From Siphonodentalium dalli (taxonomy: Eukaryota > Mollusca > Scaphopoda > Gadilida > Siphonodentaliidae), in assembly GCA_032622095.1 (NCBI GenBank), contig CP136061.1:174989692-175053691 (forward strand): a stretch of 64,000 bases of DNA, written 5' to 3'. Below, one piece after another: positions 11,634 through 21,520 of this stretch. Position 1 is the first letter of the stretch. Each line of letters opens with the position of its first letter. The notes under the pieces were generated by a model that worked only from the letters and a program-made list of their open reading frames with translations, was not told the origin of the DNA and searched no databases. The translations under genes and the position numbers were made by a program.

Positions 11634-11930
11634 TAAGGGAGCATCTCTAAAGTCTTTGCGGAATCTGTAAATATTTTCTGAAATGTTGAGATTTCCGCAA
11701 TGCTATGGTCTGAATTTTATCGCAAAATTACCGAAACGTTACATAACAATTTCCAAAATATATTCCACAAGCATTTCCCGAAAGATGATTACTCTACAAT
11801 TTTTCACAAAGTCAGAAATGTCTCCACTTTCGGGAAAGTAATTTTCAGAAAACGTTGAAATGAGATTTCCGAAAACATTCCGCAAATGGCGACATGTTCC
11901 GAAACAATTCCGGAAAGCCTCTTGATGATA
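11634..11930 (+). repeat. Head plus TTTCCGNAAA word cluster
   Basis: The head TAAGGGAGCATCTCTAAAGT spans 11634-11653, with CAGTG 28 bases before it. Then follow some fifteen words such as TTTGCGGAA, TTTCCGCAA, TTTCCCGAAAG, TTTTCACAAAG, TTTCCGAAAAC and TTCCGGAAAG up to about 11920. The words resemble those of the 10400-10741 cluster, which points the other way. Confidence 0.55.
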
Positions 11931-12039
11931 ACGTCACATAAAATCTCGAGCCAAAACACATTTAAAAAGCGCACCTGAGATTGTTAATCAGCGCTATATA
12001 TAGAACCGCATGCAACAAACACACATGTGCTATCTTGCC

Positions 12040-12535
12040 CATATAGCTCATAACCCCTACCAAAATTTAGCTACACTAATGTTTTTAGTTAAACTAGATA
12101 TTAGCTAATAATTGTACTAAAAATACACTAAACTGTTAGCTATAATTTAGCTATACTAGATAATAGCTAAGAATTACACTAAAACCTAGCTAAAACTTTA
12201 GTTAATATCTAGTGTAGCTAGAACTTAGCTAATAATATATGCTAGAACTTAGCTAACATATTAGTTAGTTTTTAGCTTATGGAATTTTTGGCCCCAAGGA
12301 TGTTCCAATATGCTAGAAGTTAGCTAATTCAACATTGAAAATATAATTCTGTGCTAGAATATGGCTAATTTGACACAGACAAATTTTACGAAAACTGGAC
12401 CTAGCTAAAAAGTAGCTAATCCAACTTAGAATTGAGACACATATAGTGATCTTAACTAGAATCTAGCTAATTTAACACAAACAAATTACAATAAAATTCC
12501 ACCTAGCTAGAAGTTAGCTAATCTAACTTATTCAC
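12040..12535. repeat. TTAGCTAA word field
   Basis: About twenty TAGCTA words occur in 500 bp, commonly as TTAGCTAA, CTAGCTA or TTAGCTA separated by 10-30 bases, mixed with near-palindromes such as CTAGATATTAGCTAA. The words read nearly the same on both strands. No TAAGG head was found at either edge. There is no gene. Confidence 0.65.
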
Positions 12536-12566
12536 CAATAGCCGGTCTGCATCTGCAAACATGGTC

Positions 12567-12602
12567 ATTCTCACTTCACTGTACTCACAGTGAAGTGAGA
12601 AT
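12567..12602. repeat. Perfect 15-bp hairpin
   Basis: ATTCTCACTTCACTG (12567-12581) pairs perfectly with CAGTGAAGTGAGAAT (12588-12602) around a six-base loop. It sits between the TAGCTAA field and the GGGTGG repeat. Confidence 0.8.
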
Positions 12603-13045
12603 TAAGTTTACATCATTGTGTGGATGGTGGGGGTGATGGGTGGGTGGGGGATCGAGTCGAGGTGTTTCTATGGAATTTGGGGTGAGTCACCCACCCATGC
12701 AGTCAAATCGGCCAAAATCCTTACTGTTCTCGAAAATGGTCCATTCGAACACGCTTCAATATTAAAAGAGAGCACTAGTAGTCAGGTCAAAAGAAGAGAT
12801 TATGGCCTATTTGGGGCAGAACACTCACCCATATGCCATAAAATCGGCCAAAATCATTACTGTTCTCAAAAATGGTCCATACCCCATTTTCACCCCCTCA
12901 GGGTGGTACTCCCCAGGGGTGATGGGTGGGGTGGTTTGTTTCTAGGGGGTATTTGGGGCGGGCTACCCACCCATCCCATCAAATCGGTCAAAAGAGACAT
13001 TTTTGAGAATAAGAAATGGGAAATAAGTTCCAATTGTCCTGTTTG
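12603..13045 (+). repeat. ~138-bp repeat rich in GGGTGG and CACCCATC
   Basis: Three diverged units share CAAATCGGCCAAAATC and TTACTGTTCTC; AAATCGG lies at 12705, 12841 and 12981 (spacing 136 and 140). The same family is present inverted at 58063-58385. The 144-residue frame here is translated repeat and lacks any known domain. Confidence 0.75.
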
Positions 13046-13500
13046 TTTTTAAATGTTTGGGAACGCTGCCCACCCTTTTACAACATGTGTAGGTTGGTAC
13101 ACTTTTAAAGATTTGTCTACACTTATGCCACATTTATTGGACTTTGGTAGTTTCGATATGTTCAGGTTTTCTGCTCACAGATTCACACTCATATATTAAG
13201 CTTTGTCCTCTGACATGTGGCTTACTATTAAATATGAACTTTTTCAATAATGAAATTATTTCGTTTTCGGTTATTTTAATTTTAATATGGTAATAAACTT
13301 AATTATCTTTTGTGCTAAAATAGCTAGAGGTGTGACTGTCCCAATGGGACTAAGGATACCACCCCCCCACTCTCCCGTGTTTTTAAAATACTAAGATGTT
13401 TCACATGTCAGTAATCATTTAGTTAAAATAATAACATAACAGTTTCCATTGTAGGTGCACAACAATAACACTAATCTTAAACCTATTGACCGAATAATGT
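13046..13500. other. No recognisable feature
   Basis: AT-rich with a C7 run at 13363. I see no gene. Confidence 0.35.
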
Positions 13501-14105
13501 AGGAATAAAAGTTCAGACAAAATTATGCATGTTGCGAAAGTGTTCTAAGTCGAAAAAGGGGAATAACTCCACACAAAAAAAGACATCATATTCACAGGTG
13601 CACAGGTTCCCATGGTACTTAATATCAGTGCCAAGTTTAAAAAGAATTCACTTAAAAATGTAGAAATAAAAGCTGAAACAAAATTATGCATGTTGCAAAA
13701 AAAATTCTAAGTTGAAAAAGGGGGATAACTCCACCAAAAATGTCGGACAGACGTCATAATTGCAGCTGCACAGGTTCCCATGGTACTAAATATCTGTGCC
13801 AAGTTTAAAAAGAATTCACCTAAAAATGTAGGAATAAAAGCTCGGACAAAATTATACATGTTACGAAAAAAAAATAAGTTGAAAAAGGGGAGATAACTCC
13901 ACCAAAAAAAGTCAGACAGACGTCATAATCGCAGGTGCACAGGTTCCCATGGTGGTTGATGTCTGCCAAGTTTCACGAAAATTGATCGAAAAACGACTGA
14001 GAAAAACTCCGTACAAATTTGTGTCCACGGACGACGGACGGACCGACGGACAAGCTGACTCCAGTATACCCCCTTAACTTCGTTGCGGGGGGGGGGGGGG
14101 GTATA
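13501..14105 (+). repeat. Tandem ~165-bp array ending GACGGACGG and G-run hairpin
   Basis: GAAAAAGGG lies at 13552, 13714 and 13881 (spacing 162 and 167), each followed by an ATAACTCCAC phrase and later by CACAGGTTCCCATGGT. The array ends in GGACGACGGACGGACCGACGG (14029-14049 region), then TATACCCCC facing GGGGGTATA across a G-run at about 14088-14101. This is the same layout as the arrays at 17.9 and 54.5 kb. Confidence 0.8.
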
Positions 14106-14301
14106 AAAAAGATTGCATTTGCATATTGTGTTTTTTTTTACCCATATACAATTTATTAACGGCAATATTTTTTGTAACAATGAAAATTGGTCCGTTATCG
14201 CGTATTTTGAAATCTGCGTATCAAAGTGTCAATGATTGTGTTTCCAACCAGACCTGCATGGTGAGCTATACAGAACGGATGTTTGCTCCTAGAGACGTTT
14301 G

Positions 14302-14652
14302 AAACACCCGTAGATATCATATTCCACCATGCAGTATACAACACATTGGAACTTTTTAAAGTTTTGACAGGGAACCTTCAAGTTATAAAGTCGAAAAATA
14401 ACGCAGGGGATATTATACGTCACGCTCTCAGTTCCTGGCTTAATAATGTATACTTCATTAATTGTAGGTGAAGGTCCCAACTGAAAAACGTGCAATTTCG
14501 AGTGGGACCTTCACCTATAGTGAAGTATATTATTAAGGAACAGCTATATATAACTAAGAAATATATTCCCCGTGTTACTTTTTCGACTTGATCCCTGTCA
14601 AAACTTCAAAAAGTTCCCAGGTTTTGTACTGTTGGAAAATGATCTCTATGGC
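14302..14652. mobile_element. 350-bp foldback (hairpin) element
   Basis: The left arm 14302-14480 pairs with the right arm 14503-14652. Shared blocks in order are TAGATATCAT-like, GGAACTTTTT, AGTTTTGACAGGGA, AAGTCGAAAAA, CTTAATAAT, ATACTTCA and AGGTGAAGGTCCCA. The arms are imperfect because of indels, and the loop is about 22 bases. It is non-coding and MITE-like. No target duplication is clear. Confidence 0.75.
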
Positions 14653-14785
14653 CGTTAGCCAGAGTAGAGATTCATGGCATGATCTAGGTCGATTTCTGAA
14701 ATGATCCGGGGCCCGTCGAGAAAAAGACGAGCAAAAAACTAAAACAAACAAACACTGAACAAAAGTTACAAAACCAAACAAAGCC

Positions 14786-14815
14786 AAAGGGGGGGGGGGG
14801 GGGGGGGGGGGGGGG
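14786..14815. other. Long G homopolymer
   Basis: An almost unbroken G-run of about 26 bases. On the minus strand it encodes a polyproline tract in a 143-residue frame, which is therefore not evidence of a gene. Its length is probably unreliable in assembly. Confidence 0.8.
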
Positions 14816-15551
14816 ACACTTGCATGAGAAACTCTTTTATTTCTTTTCATGTTCACTGTCATTGAATCATACAATGAGGGGGGGCAAAGGAATTTAAGGA
14901 ATGTCATTTTAGTAAAGGACATTTTGTCGGACACTCTGAAAAGGACCGGGATACGAAAGAGTGAATGTAGTATCGTCGTAGGTGAATGCTCTCCGTTGCA
15001 CGACATGAAGCATGATGGTTAATTATAATCCCAACACGCAGAAATAATTTTAGATAGCCAGGTAGGGCTATGTTTATTCTTTATTCTCTGAGCATGTGGT
15101 GTGAAAAATTCCAAATAAAACTATTTTTAGCAGGTGTTTTCTGACCGCAAAACTTCAACATGCATGCATTAATGCAGTTAACGCAATTAAACTGCATGAG
15201 TTAACGCAATTAAATTGTGACCACATGTTCCCATCTATTTTTTTGTCACACAAAATCAATACAATCACTATGAGTATAGTTACAAATTGTTTTTAACATT
15301 CTCGGAGAGTTATATGTACCTGATATTTGTTTAAAATTTCACGCAAAAACTATCAAAAATAATAAAGTTTAACTTTAGGCCTATAGGCCTATATATGCGT
15401 GTTGTCGACCCACTGTAAAGCTCTTATATAGTAGATGCATGTGGCCTTCCTCGCACGTGTTAATGTTTGGGGAATTTATATCCCACGATGCATCATTCTC
15501 GCTATCGTATTCTCGCTATCGTAAAAATGGTCCATCAAACATGAAATCCAG
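14816..15551. other. No gene; short GTTAACGCAATTAAA repeats
   Basis: GTTAACGCAATTAAA occurs twice within 40 bases near 15177-15210. AGGCCTATAGGCCTA lies near 15377. Otherwise nothing is recognised. Confidence 0.4.
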
Positions 15552-15962
15552 CGTGACGGAATCACCAATCGCAGAGCTTTTTTCAACTTGTACCCGACCG
15601 TATGTGGTTCATATATAGGGCCTACCAATGATATTTCGCCTACTATTTTTTTTAGAATGATGGAGCAAAGTGATATAATTACGAAATACATAATGGAAGT
15701 TGATACTCATTTAAAGAATGCATCGGTATAAACAAAAGTTCGGCCGTGACGGAATCACACGAAAAGTTCCCTTGTGTCGAGGGTGGGCCTACCCTTCATT
15801 ATCAAGATAACTCTGTGAATTGTTACACATAACATACTTCCATTGGCTCTTTACAAAACGGGTTAAGATTTCCCCTGACAAACAACACATTTATAATGTA
15901 TAAATGTATAATGAAGTGTAGATATTTAAATACCAGATGGTGAGCGTGACGGAATCACCGTG
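15552..15962 (+). repeat. Three spaced GTGACGGAATCAC motifs
   Basis: GTGACGGAATCAC occurs at 15553, 15746 and 15946, spaced 193 and 200 bases, in the same orientation. The intervening sequence is only loosely similar. The motif has GTGA and TCAC half-sites around a CGGAA core. It may be a binding site or a relic of a diverged tandem repeat. Confidence 0.5.
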
Positions 15963-17201
15963 CGATTTTTTTAGGTATAGTTTTTTGTTTGTGTAACAAG
16001 TGCAGACATTTTCATAAAATCATAAAACTTGGCACATGTGTATGTTAGGCCCTATAGGTCCCTCGTATTATTTTCAGATATGGTGGCAATCACGAAAATA
16101 CTTGCCATGGCAACGGTTGCTATGCGACGGTTTTTACCTTCGAAACGGGTTGGTGGTATAGGGGTTAATTAGGCCTAAACCGTAATTTTACCAAAATATA
16201 TGTGCAAAAGGGGGATAGGCCTACTATGGTAATTGAGGCAGATTGTGATATGGGAAATGTGACAAAAATATCATTTCCACACATGCCTTGAGCATTATTA
16301 ACCTAGAATGACCCTTGAGCTGCTTGAAAATGATATTTGGGTTCATTTGGCAAAATATGAAAATATGCGTTGACTGCGCATGCACGCATCATTGATTCCC
16401 CCAGTCACACAATAGGCCTATCTGGTGTTTAAGAGATTGTATAGTGTGGGCAATGACCATTCCAAAATATTTTCAGTGGATAGTAATAATGAAATACAGA
16501 AGAAGCAACAACATTCTCAGATGACATTCTTATGATGCAAATTATAGGCCTACCCATGCTCGGTCTCCAAATGGTCTGCGAATCTAGTGTGCTGATCACT
16601 GTCAACAATCAGAGTTCATTTATCTATATTTACATACACCTGATATCTCTTCCGATTTCCCCATAGCGTTACGGTAGACACGCCCCTTTATTCAATGCGT
16701 TCATAAACCTATGAACACATTGGTCCCGGAAATGACCGGGGATTGTCGGACATTGCCGAATGCTTGAGTATCTATATAGTACGTCCGAATTTGGCAAGAA
16801 ATTTATTTTGGTCTATAATCAGTGTTGTTGCCCGGTGTTACTGAACGTTGATGTTCAAAAATCCCGTTACTTATCATTTTCCTTACCGCTACAAATATTC
16901 CCCCAACCTCACAAATATATCATTATGGTAGAACGGCGGGTTGTCGATTTCTTATACACAGCCGAAACTTAATTGTTAGTTTCAGTTATCATTCTTGAAA
17001 TCAACACGTCTACATTAGTTACTAGCTAAACAAGACAGTTTTTTTCCGTTCTTCAAGAACGGATTCTCAAAATGTTTGGTTTTCCAAAAAACGAGGATTC
17101 GCACTTTCTGAACTGAACTCCATGCGTTCATTTAAATAGATGAATAAATAGTGGTAAAGACAGACAATCCTAGTTCATAATGAATTTAAGTATATAAATA
17201 T
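15963..17201. other. No gene; scattered AGGCCT words
   Basis: AGGCCT is repeated at about 16171, 16217, 16414 and 16546, usually as TAGGCCTA. No coding or RNA gene is recognised. The 70-residue frame at 16760-16972 has no family resemblance. Confidence 0.4.
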
Positions 17202-17355
17202 AAATAATAAACGGCGGATTCAACGTGGTCATGGGTTTTGACCGCGATAAAAAATCAGCAAACTCCGCATGAACCCCTTTGGGGTTCATGCAGTTTGCTG
17301 ATTTTTTCTCGCGGTCAAAATCCCATGACCACATTGAAACCGCCGTTTATTTCTT
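17202..17355. mobile_element. 75-bp-arm perfect-type hairpin
   Basis: Arms 17202-17277 and 17281-17355 pair almost completely, with a three-base TTT loop. Blocks are AAACGGCGG, GTGGTCATGGG, TTGACCGCGA, AAAAATCAGCAAAC and GCATGAACCCC. Only a few mismatches or indels are visible. The near-zero loop resembles a foldback MITE or a site prone to inversion-type replication error. Confidence 0.85.
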
Positions 17356-17872
17356 ATATGAATAACACAATTTAAGATTGGTGAATTATTTCTTTTGGTT
17401 AATTTAATAAACGTACAGGACCAAATAACGATCGTACAGGTGGGAAATTTACCTCGATTTTAATAATCGTACATGTATGTTTATTAGGCACTCAAGAGTA
17501 ATGATTTATTCATCGGTACGTGAAGTTCCCAGCTCGAGATAACATTATTTACGTGACTTTTGACATCCGATTCCACAATAAATATTGAATTTATTCCCAG
17601 TCATTAAACTCTACACATTATATCGTAAGTGACACATTTCACGAATACTATAGGAAATAAACTTGGCAGGGTGGGTGCTTGTGCCAAGTTGTGGGGAGGT
17701 GGGTGGTACATTCTAACAAACTTCAGCCCAAAAAATTTCGCGACAGGGAAGTTCTGTGAGATTGCCCAAACAAATACATTCCCTACGTTATTTTTTCGAC
17801 TTTATAATGTTATCACCTTGTGTAAATATGTTTCATCCATTCTAACAGGTCTAATAAAATATGTCATTACTA
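17356..17872. other. No recognisable feature
   Basis: Contains repeated GTACAGG and CGTACATG words near 17415-17475 and a TTTTTTCGACTTTATAATG phrase related to the foldback at 14.3 kb. No gene. Confidence 0.35.
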
Positions 17873-18775
17873 ACAAGAGCTACGGCGGAAACTGGTAAAA
17901 AAGGGGCATAACTCTGGTAAAAAATTGGCGGAGGGAACTCAAATTTGAACTTGACCTGTGTTTTGGTGGGAGAAAGTAATATACCAAATTATCATTGAAT
18001 CCGATAAGCTCTAGTAAAGTTATCATCCGGACAACAAATTTCAGGGATTTTCTAAGTCAAATTACGTCAAATAAGGGGCATAACTCCAGTGAAAATTGGC
18101 GGACGGAACCCAAATTCGAACTTGAGCTGTCTTTTCTCCTAATAAACCCACATACCAAATTTGATTGAAATCGGTTCACTCTAACTAAAGTTATCATCCG
18201 GACAACAAATTTCAGGGATTTTCTAAGTCAAATTACGTCAAAAAAGGGGCCATAACTCTCGCAAAAATTATCGGATTAAAACGAAATTCGGACTTGAGCT
18301 GTATTTTGATATATGTAATCCACAAAAAAACGGGTTTTGCGTATAAACATTCCAAAATCGAGTTATCATCCGGAAACCAAAAAACATATGAAAAACTGAA
18401 ATTTCCGAGTCGAAAAAGGGGCATAACTCTGCCAAAAATGGTCGGACAGAACCTGTGTTTTGGTGGGAGAAAGTAATATACCAAATTTGGATTCATTCCG
18501 ATAAACTATACTAAAGTTATCATCCGGACAACAAATTTCAAGGATTTTCTAAGTCAAAAAACGTTAAATAAGGGGCATAACTCCGGTGAAAATTTGCGGG
18601 CGGAACCCAAATTCGAACTTGAACTTACTTTTCGGCTAATAAACCCACATACCAAATTTTACTAATTTTGGTTCACTCTAACTAAAGTTATCATCCGGAC
18701 AACAGGTTAACGGACGGACGCCCGGACGGACAGACCAATACTATAATACGGCCTTTTTTTCAAAAGGCGTATAAA
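17873..18775 (+). repeat. Tandem ~170-bp array, ACAAGAGC start, hairpin end
   Basis: AAGGGGCATAACTC marks units at 17901, 18073, 18244, 18416 and 18570 (spacing 172, 171, 172, 154). Each unit also holds AAAGTTATCATCCGGA and AACTTGAGCTGT-like phrases. It begins just after AACAAGAGC and ends in GACGGACGCCCGGACGGACAG-like sequence and the hairpin ATACGGCC-T7-AAAAGGCGTAT (about 18738-18773). It is related to 54529-55065. Confidence 0.85.
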
Positions 18776-18919
18776 AATGAGTTAATCAAGACCCTACTAG
18801 TATAATCCATCTAATTAGTTGTTATTGTTACAACAAAGAATAAGTGTGCACACAAGCTTAGTCCCACATAAGCAGTAATCCCCAAGCCGTAATCCCTACA
18901 CTAATTAGTTAGATCAAAC

Positions 18920-18995
18920 GACTGGCCGAATCTTCCCTCCGCCGAAAAATACATGGCCGAAACTTCCCTACGCCGAATCTTCCCGTTCCCTTAGA
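18920..18995 (-). repeat. CCGAATCTTCCC word cluster
   Basis: GGCCGAATCTTCCC, GCCGAAAAATAC, GGCCGAAACTTCCC and GCCGAATCTTCCC follow one another within 70 bases. The right edge reads TAAGGGAACGGG on the minus strand, which shares only TAAGGGA with the heads described elsewhere, so membership is uncertain. Confidence 0.4.
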
Positions 18996-19099
18996 CACTC
19001 AGAGTAGACTCAAAATCAAATTGATGTTGTTTTCCAGTAGTCACTTGAAGTTGAAGTTCACTGAAGAACACATGTGGTTAACTTCTTGTGGAAGTCGGT

Positions 19100-19510
19100 A
19101 GCTGAGACTGCGAGAGGTAGCGTACTGGTCTCTCGTGCTAGCGGACCGGGGATCGCAACCTGGTCAGGGTATTCTGACAAAAATCAGAACTCGGTCAGAT
19201 ACCAAGTTTCTAAGGCTGAAAAGTCTCATTCGAGATCACTGAATAAAGATCCGAATGCAAAAGTGCCGACTTCCCCCATTACATTTACAACATTTGTCCA
19301 GGTATGTTGTTGTGGTGCAGTATGCTGTCCGATCGGGTGCGGACATTAATGTCTGACCCGTGTACATGCCTCGGTGTGTGCACGTTAAAGAACGCTACTG
19401 GAGTCACCACAGCCTCACAGGGTTATAAAGTTACTCGACCGTGGTAGCACCTGGACCGGCTCATAATTGTCAGTAAATGACAGCGAGCTGTAATGTGAAG
19501 AAGAATATTC
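19100..19510 (+). mobile_element. tRNA-derived SINE
   Basis: An A-box-like TAGCGTACTGG (from 19118) and a B-box-like GGATCGCAACC (from 19150) lie about 32 bases apart, as in tRNA-type RNA polymerase III promoters. The body contains GTGCACGTTAAAGAACGC near 19377, which I recall as a deeply conserved central block in animal SINEs. The 3' end is GAAGAAGAA-like near 19498-19506. The promoter does not fold as a real tRNA, so this is a SINE rather than a tRNA gene. Confidence 0.65.
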
Positions 19511-20283
19511 GCCTGTGAATAACGTCTATGCCCATGTGTTTGATGATGATCCATGAAATTGAGTTATAAATTCATTATTGTCAAATATTGACTGAATCAG
19601 TCAACCGGTTGGTGATCTGAATTTACGCTTTTAGTTTTAGCGCACGTGTCCATCACTTATAATTTATATGCAACCATTATGCGTCCATAGTGTGAGTTCC
19701 ACAGTGAGTTCAACTTGACAGTTGTAGTCAGTAGTGTTGACTAACAGTTGTCGACAATCATGACAGTGAATGACATTCAATTTCTCAGTCAATGTGATCC
19801 AAATTCCAATGTCACCGGGAGAAACATTCGTAAACTTCGTCTATTCGCCGAATTCTACCTCCTATAATTAGTATCATGGTATATCTCTAGCGTGTATAGT
19901 TCCTTTTTTTTCTTGTTGAATTGTTTTGGCTTTCCTCGCCATTATCTTCGGAGACTAATTGTATTTTTCGTAAAATGATGAATCTTGAATCTTGTGAAAA
20001 GCAGCCGATAATTTGACCGGAAATAATCTGCGCATGCGCACACATTCACGTATTGGCATTTAGCCAATCGTATGCTTAGTTCTAGATTCTCGCCGGATTT
20101 AGACATTATGACATCATAGCAGGCGCGTAAATTGCAGAGATGGGGGGGGGATTTTGTCTGGGAACGTATGCTGGGGTTGATGGTCGATAGGACCAACAAA
20201 CAAATGTTCTTTCCTGCATGTCTTTAGACTGTTTTTGCTGTTTAATTGGCTTAAACACCTTAATTAATAAGAATAACTGAGAA
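19511..20283. other. No gene recognised
   Basis: A short field of TTGAC and AGTTG words lies near 19700-19780, including the palindrome TTGTCGACAA. A G9 run at 20141 is in otherwise ordinary sequence. Confidence 0.35.
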
Positions 20284-20760
20284 TAAGGGACCTTGTCCAA
20301 TTCCGACGGAGTTTCCGTCGGTGATCGGAGCTTTTAATCGGAGTTTTAATCGGAGTTTTCTCCCTCATCATCGGAATTTCTTAGATCGGAGTTTTTTCTC
20401 CGATCAAGAACTCCGATCAATTCCGGTGAAAATTCCGATGAACTCTGAACAAAACTCCGATGAAATCAGAGTTTTTCTCCGATATGAAAACTACGATGTT
20501 AAAACTCCGATTTAATCAGATTTCATCGGAGTTTTCTCCGATATCAAAACGGCGATGTGATTTGAGTTTTGTGTAATAATTTCATTTTTATTTATGCCAA
20601 ACTTCCTCTGAAAAGTTGAGAAAGTCACCAGAAAAAGTTGAACAGACGGTTCGTTTATGGGGAAATCCTTGTGATGAAGGGAATACACATCCCATCTCCG
20701 ATTATAATTTAAACTTTTGCGGAGAAAACTGGAAAAATCTAGCTTTAATATCGAGTAAAT
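20284..20760 (+). repeat. Head-like start plus ATCGGAGTTTTCTCCGAT words
   Basis: A weak head, TAAGGGACCTTGTCCAATTC (20284-20303), is followed at once by the stem CCGACGGA-GTT-TCCGTCGG. Then come about fifteen CGGAGTTTT, CTCCGAT and AACTCCGAT words to 20555, with a few more near 20690-20735. The same word returns at 63740-63885. The 64-residue and 83-residue frames are made of these words. Confidence 0.6.
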
Positions 20761-21294
20761 CATAACATTTTATTACGTGATTGTTGGTTGCGTCATTTTC
20801 AGTTTGTCGCTTTCGCAAAACACGTTGTTTATTTATCTGGTGCGATGGTATTACTCGTCTCTTAAAAATGAATAATCCCTACGATTCCCAATATCAATAA
20901 AAAATAAAAATAAATCTAACTTCCTTATTTGGGTGAGGCTTGATTCTGCCGTCACTGGATTGGTCCGGCTCTTCCATCAATTATACAGGCTCTTCCAATA
21001 ACCTCCCGATTGATCCACTCTTCCGGTTTGCAACACAACACACACACGTGGTTTTCACTCGACCGAAGTTGAATTAAGAATCGCAAAGTTGGTTCAAACG
21101 ATATAATTATTCAGAAAATGGCAACAAGAAATAGATCTTTGGTTTGTTCAGGCGGATTTGGAAACATTAGAAGACAATTTCAGTACTGATACCAGTACGT
21201 TGTAATACCTGGGTACCGGTATGTCATTGAAAATGGAATAATTATTTGCACCCCCAGCCGGGATTGAAATGGATTATTCCATATTAAACTGCAC
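20761..21294. other. No recognisable feature
   Basis: Ordinary AT-rich sequence between two word clusters; a CA-rich stretch near 21028. No gene. Confidence 0.35.
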
Positions 21295-21510
21295 TTAGGG
21301 GTCATCTCAAAACTACTATCGGGATCCCGATAAATATCCCGATAGGATTCCGATAACTCAAAACTATCTTCTAAATTTCCCATAGATTCCGATAGAGCGG
21401 TCACCATTTCCCGATAATATTCCGATACCGCATCTAAATATTCCGATAACACGCTGATTTCCCGAAAAATTTCCGAAAGTAATGTACGTAGCGTATTACC
21501 AACTTTCCGA
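21295..21510 (+). repeat. Head plus TTCCGATA / ATCGGGATCCCGAT words
   Basis: The head TTAGGGGTCATCTCAAAACT (21295-21314) differs from that at 1428 by a single base. Three bases later comes the perfect 14-bp palindrome ATCGGGATCCCGAT, then about ten TCCCGATA or TTCCGATA words to 21515. Matching head but different word from copy 1 is the main reason to treat these as one family. The minus-strand 90-residue frame is repeat-derived. Confidence 0.65.
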
Positions 21511-21520
21511 TAATTTACCC

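Noticed and set aside
12618-13052. 144-residue frame
   Set aside because: Made of the GGGTGG repeat units; the same family at 58 kb does not keep the frame.
14575-15006. 143-residue minus-strand frame with polyproline
   Set aside because: The polyproline is a G homopolymer, and the start lies in a foldback element; nothing else is protein-like.
18738-18773. Rho-independent terminator
   Set aside because: Hairpin plus T-run looks like one, but it is the conserved end of an animal repeat array.
19118-19160. tRNA gene
   Set aside because: A- and B-box-like sequences are present, but no cloverleaf stems or anticodon loop fit; better explained as a SINE promoter.
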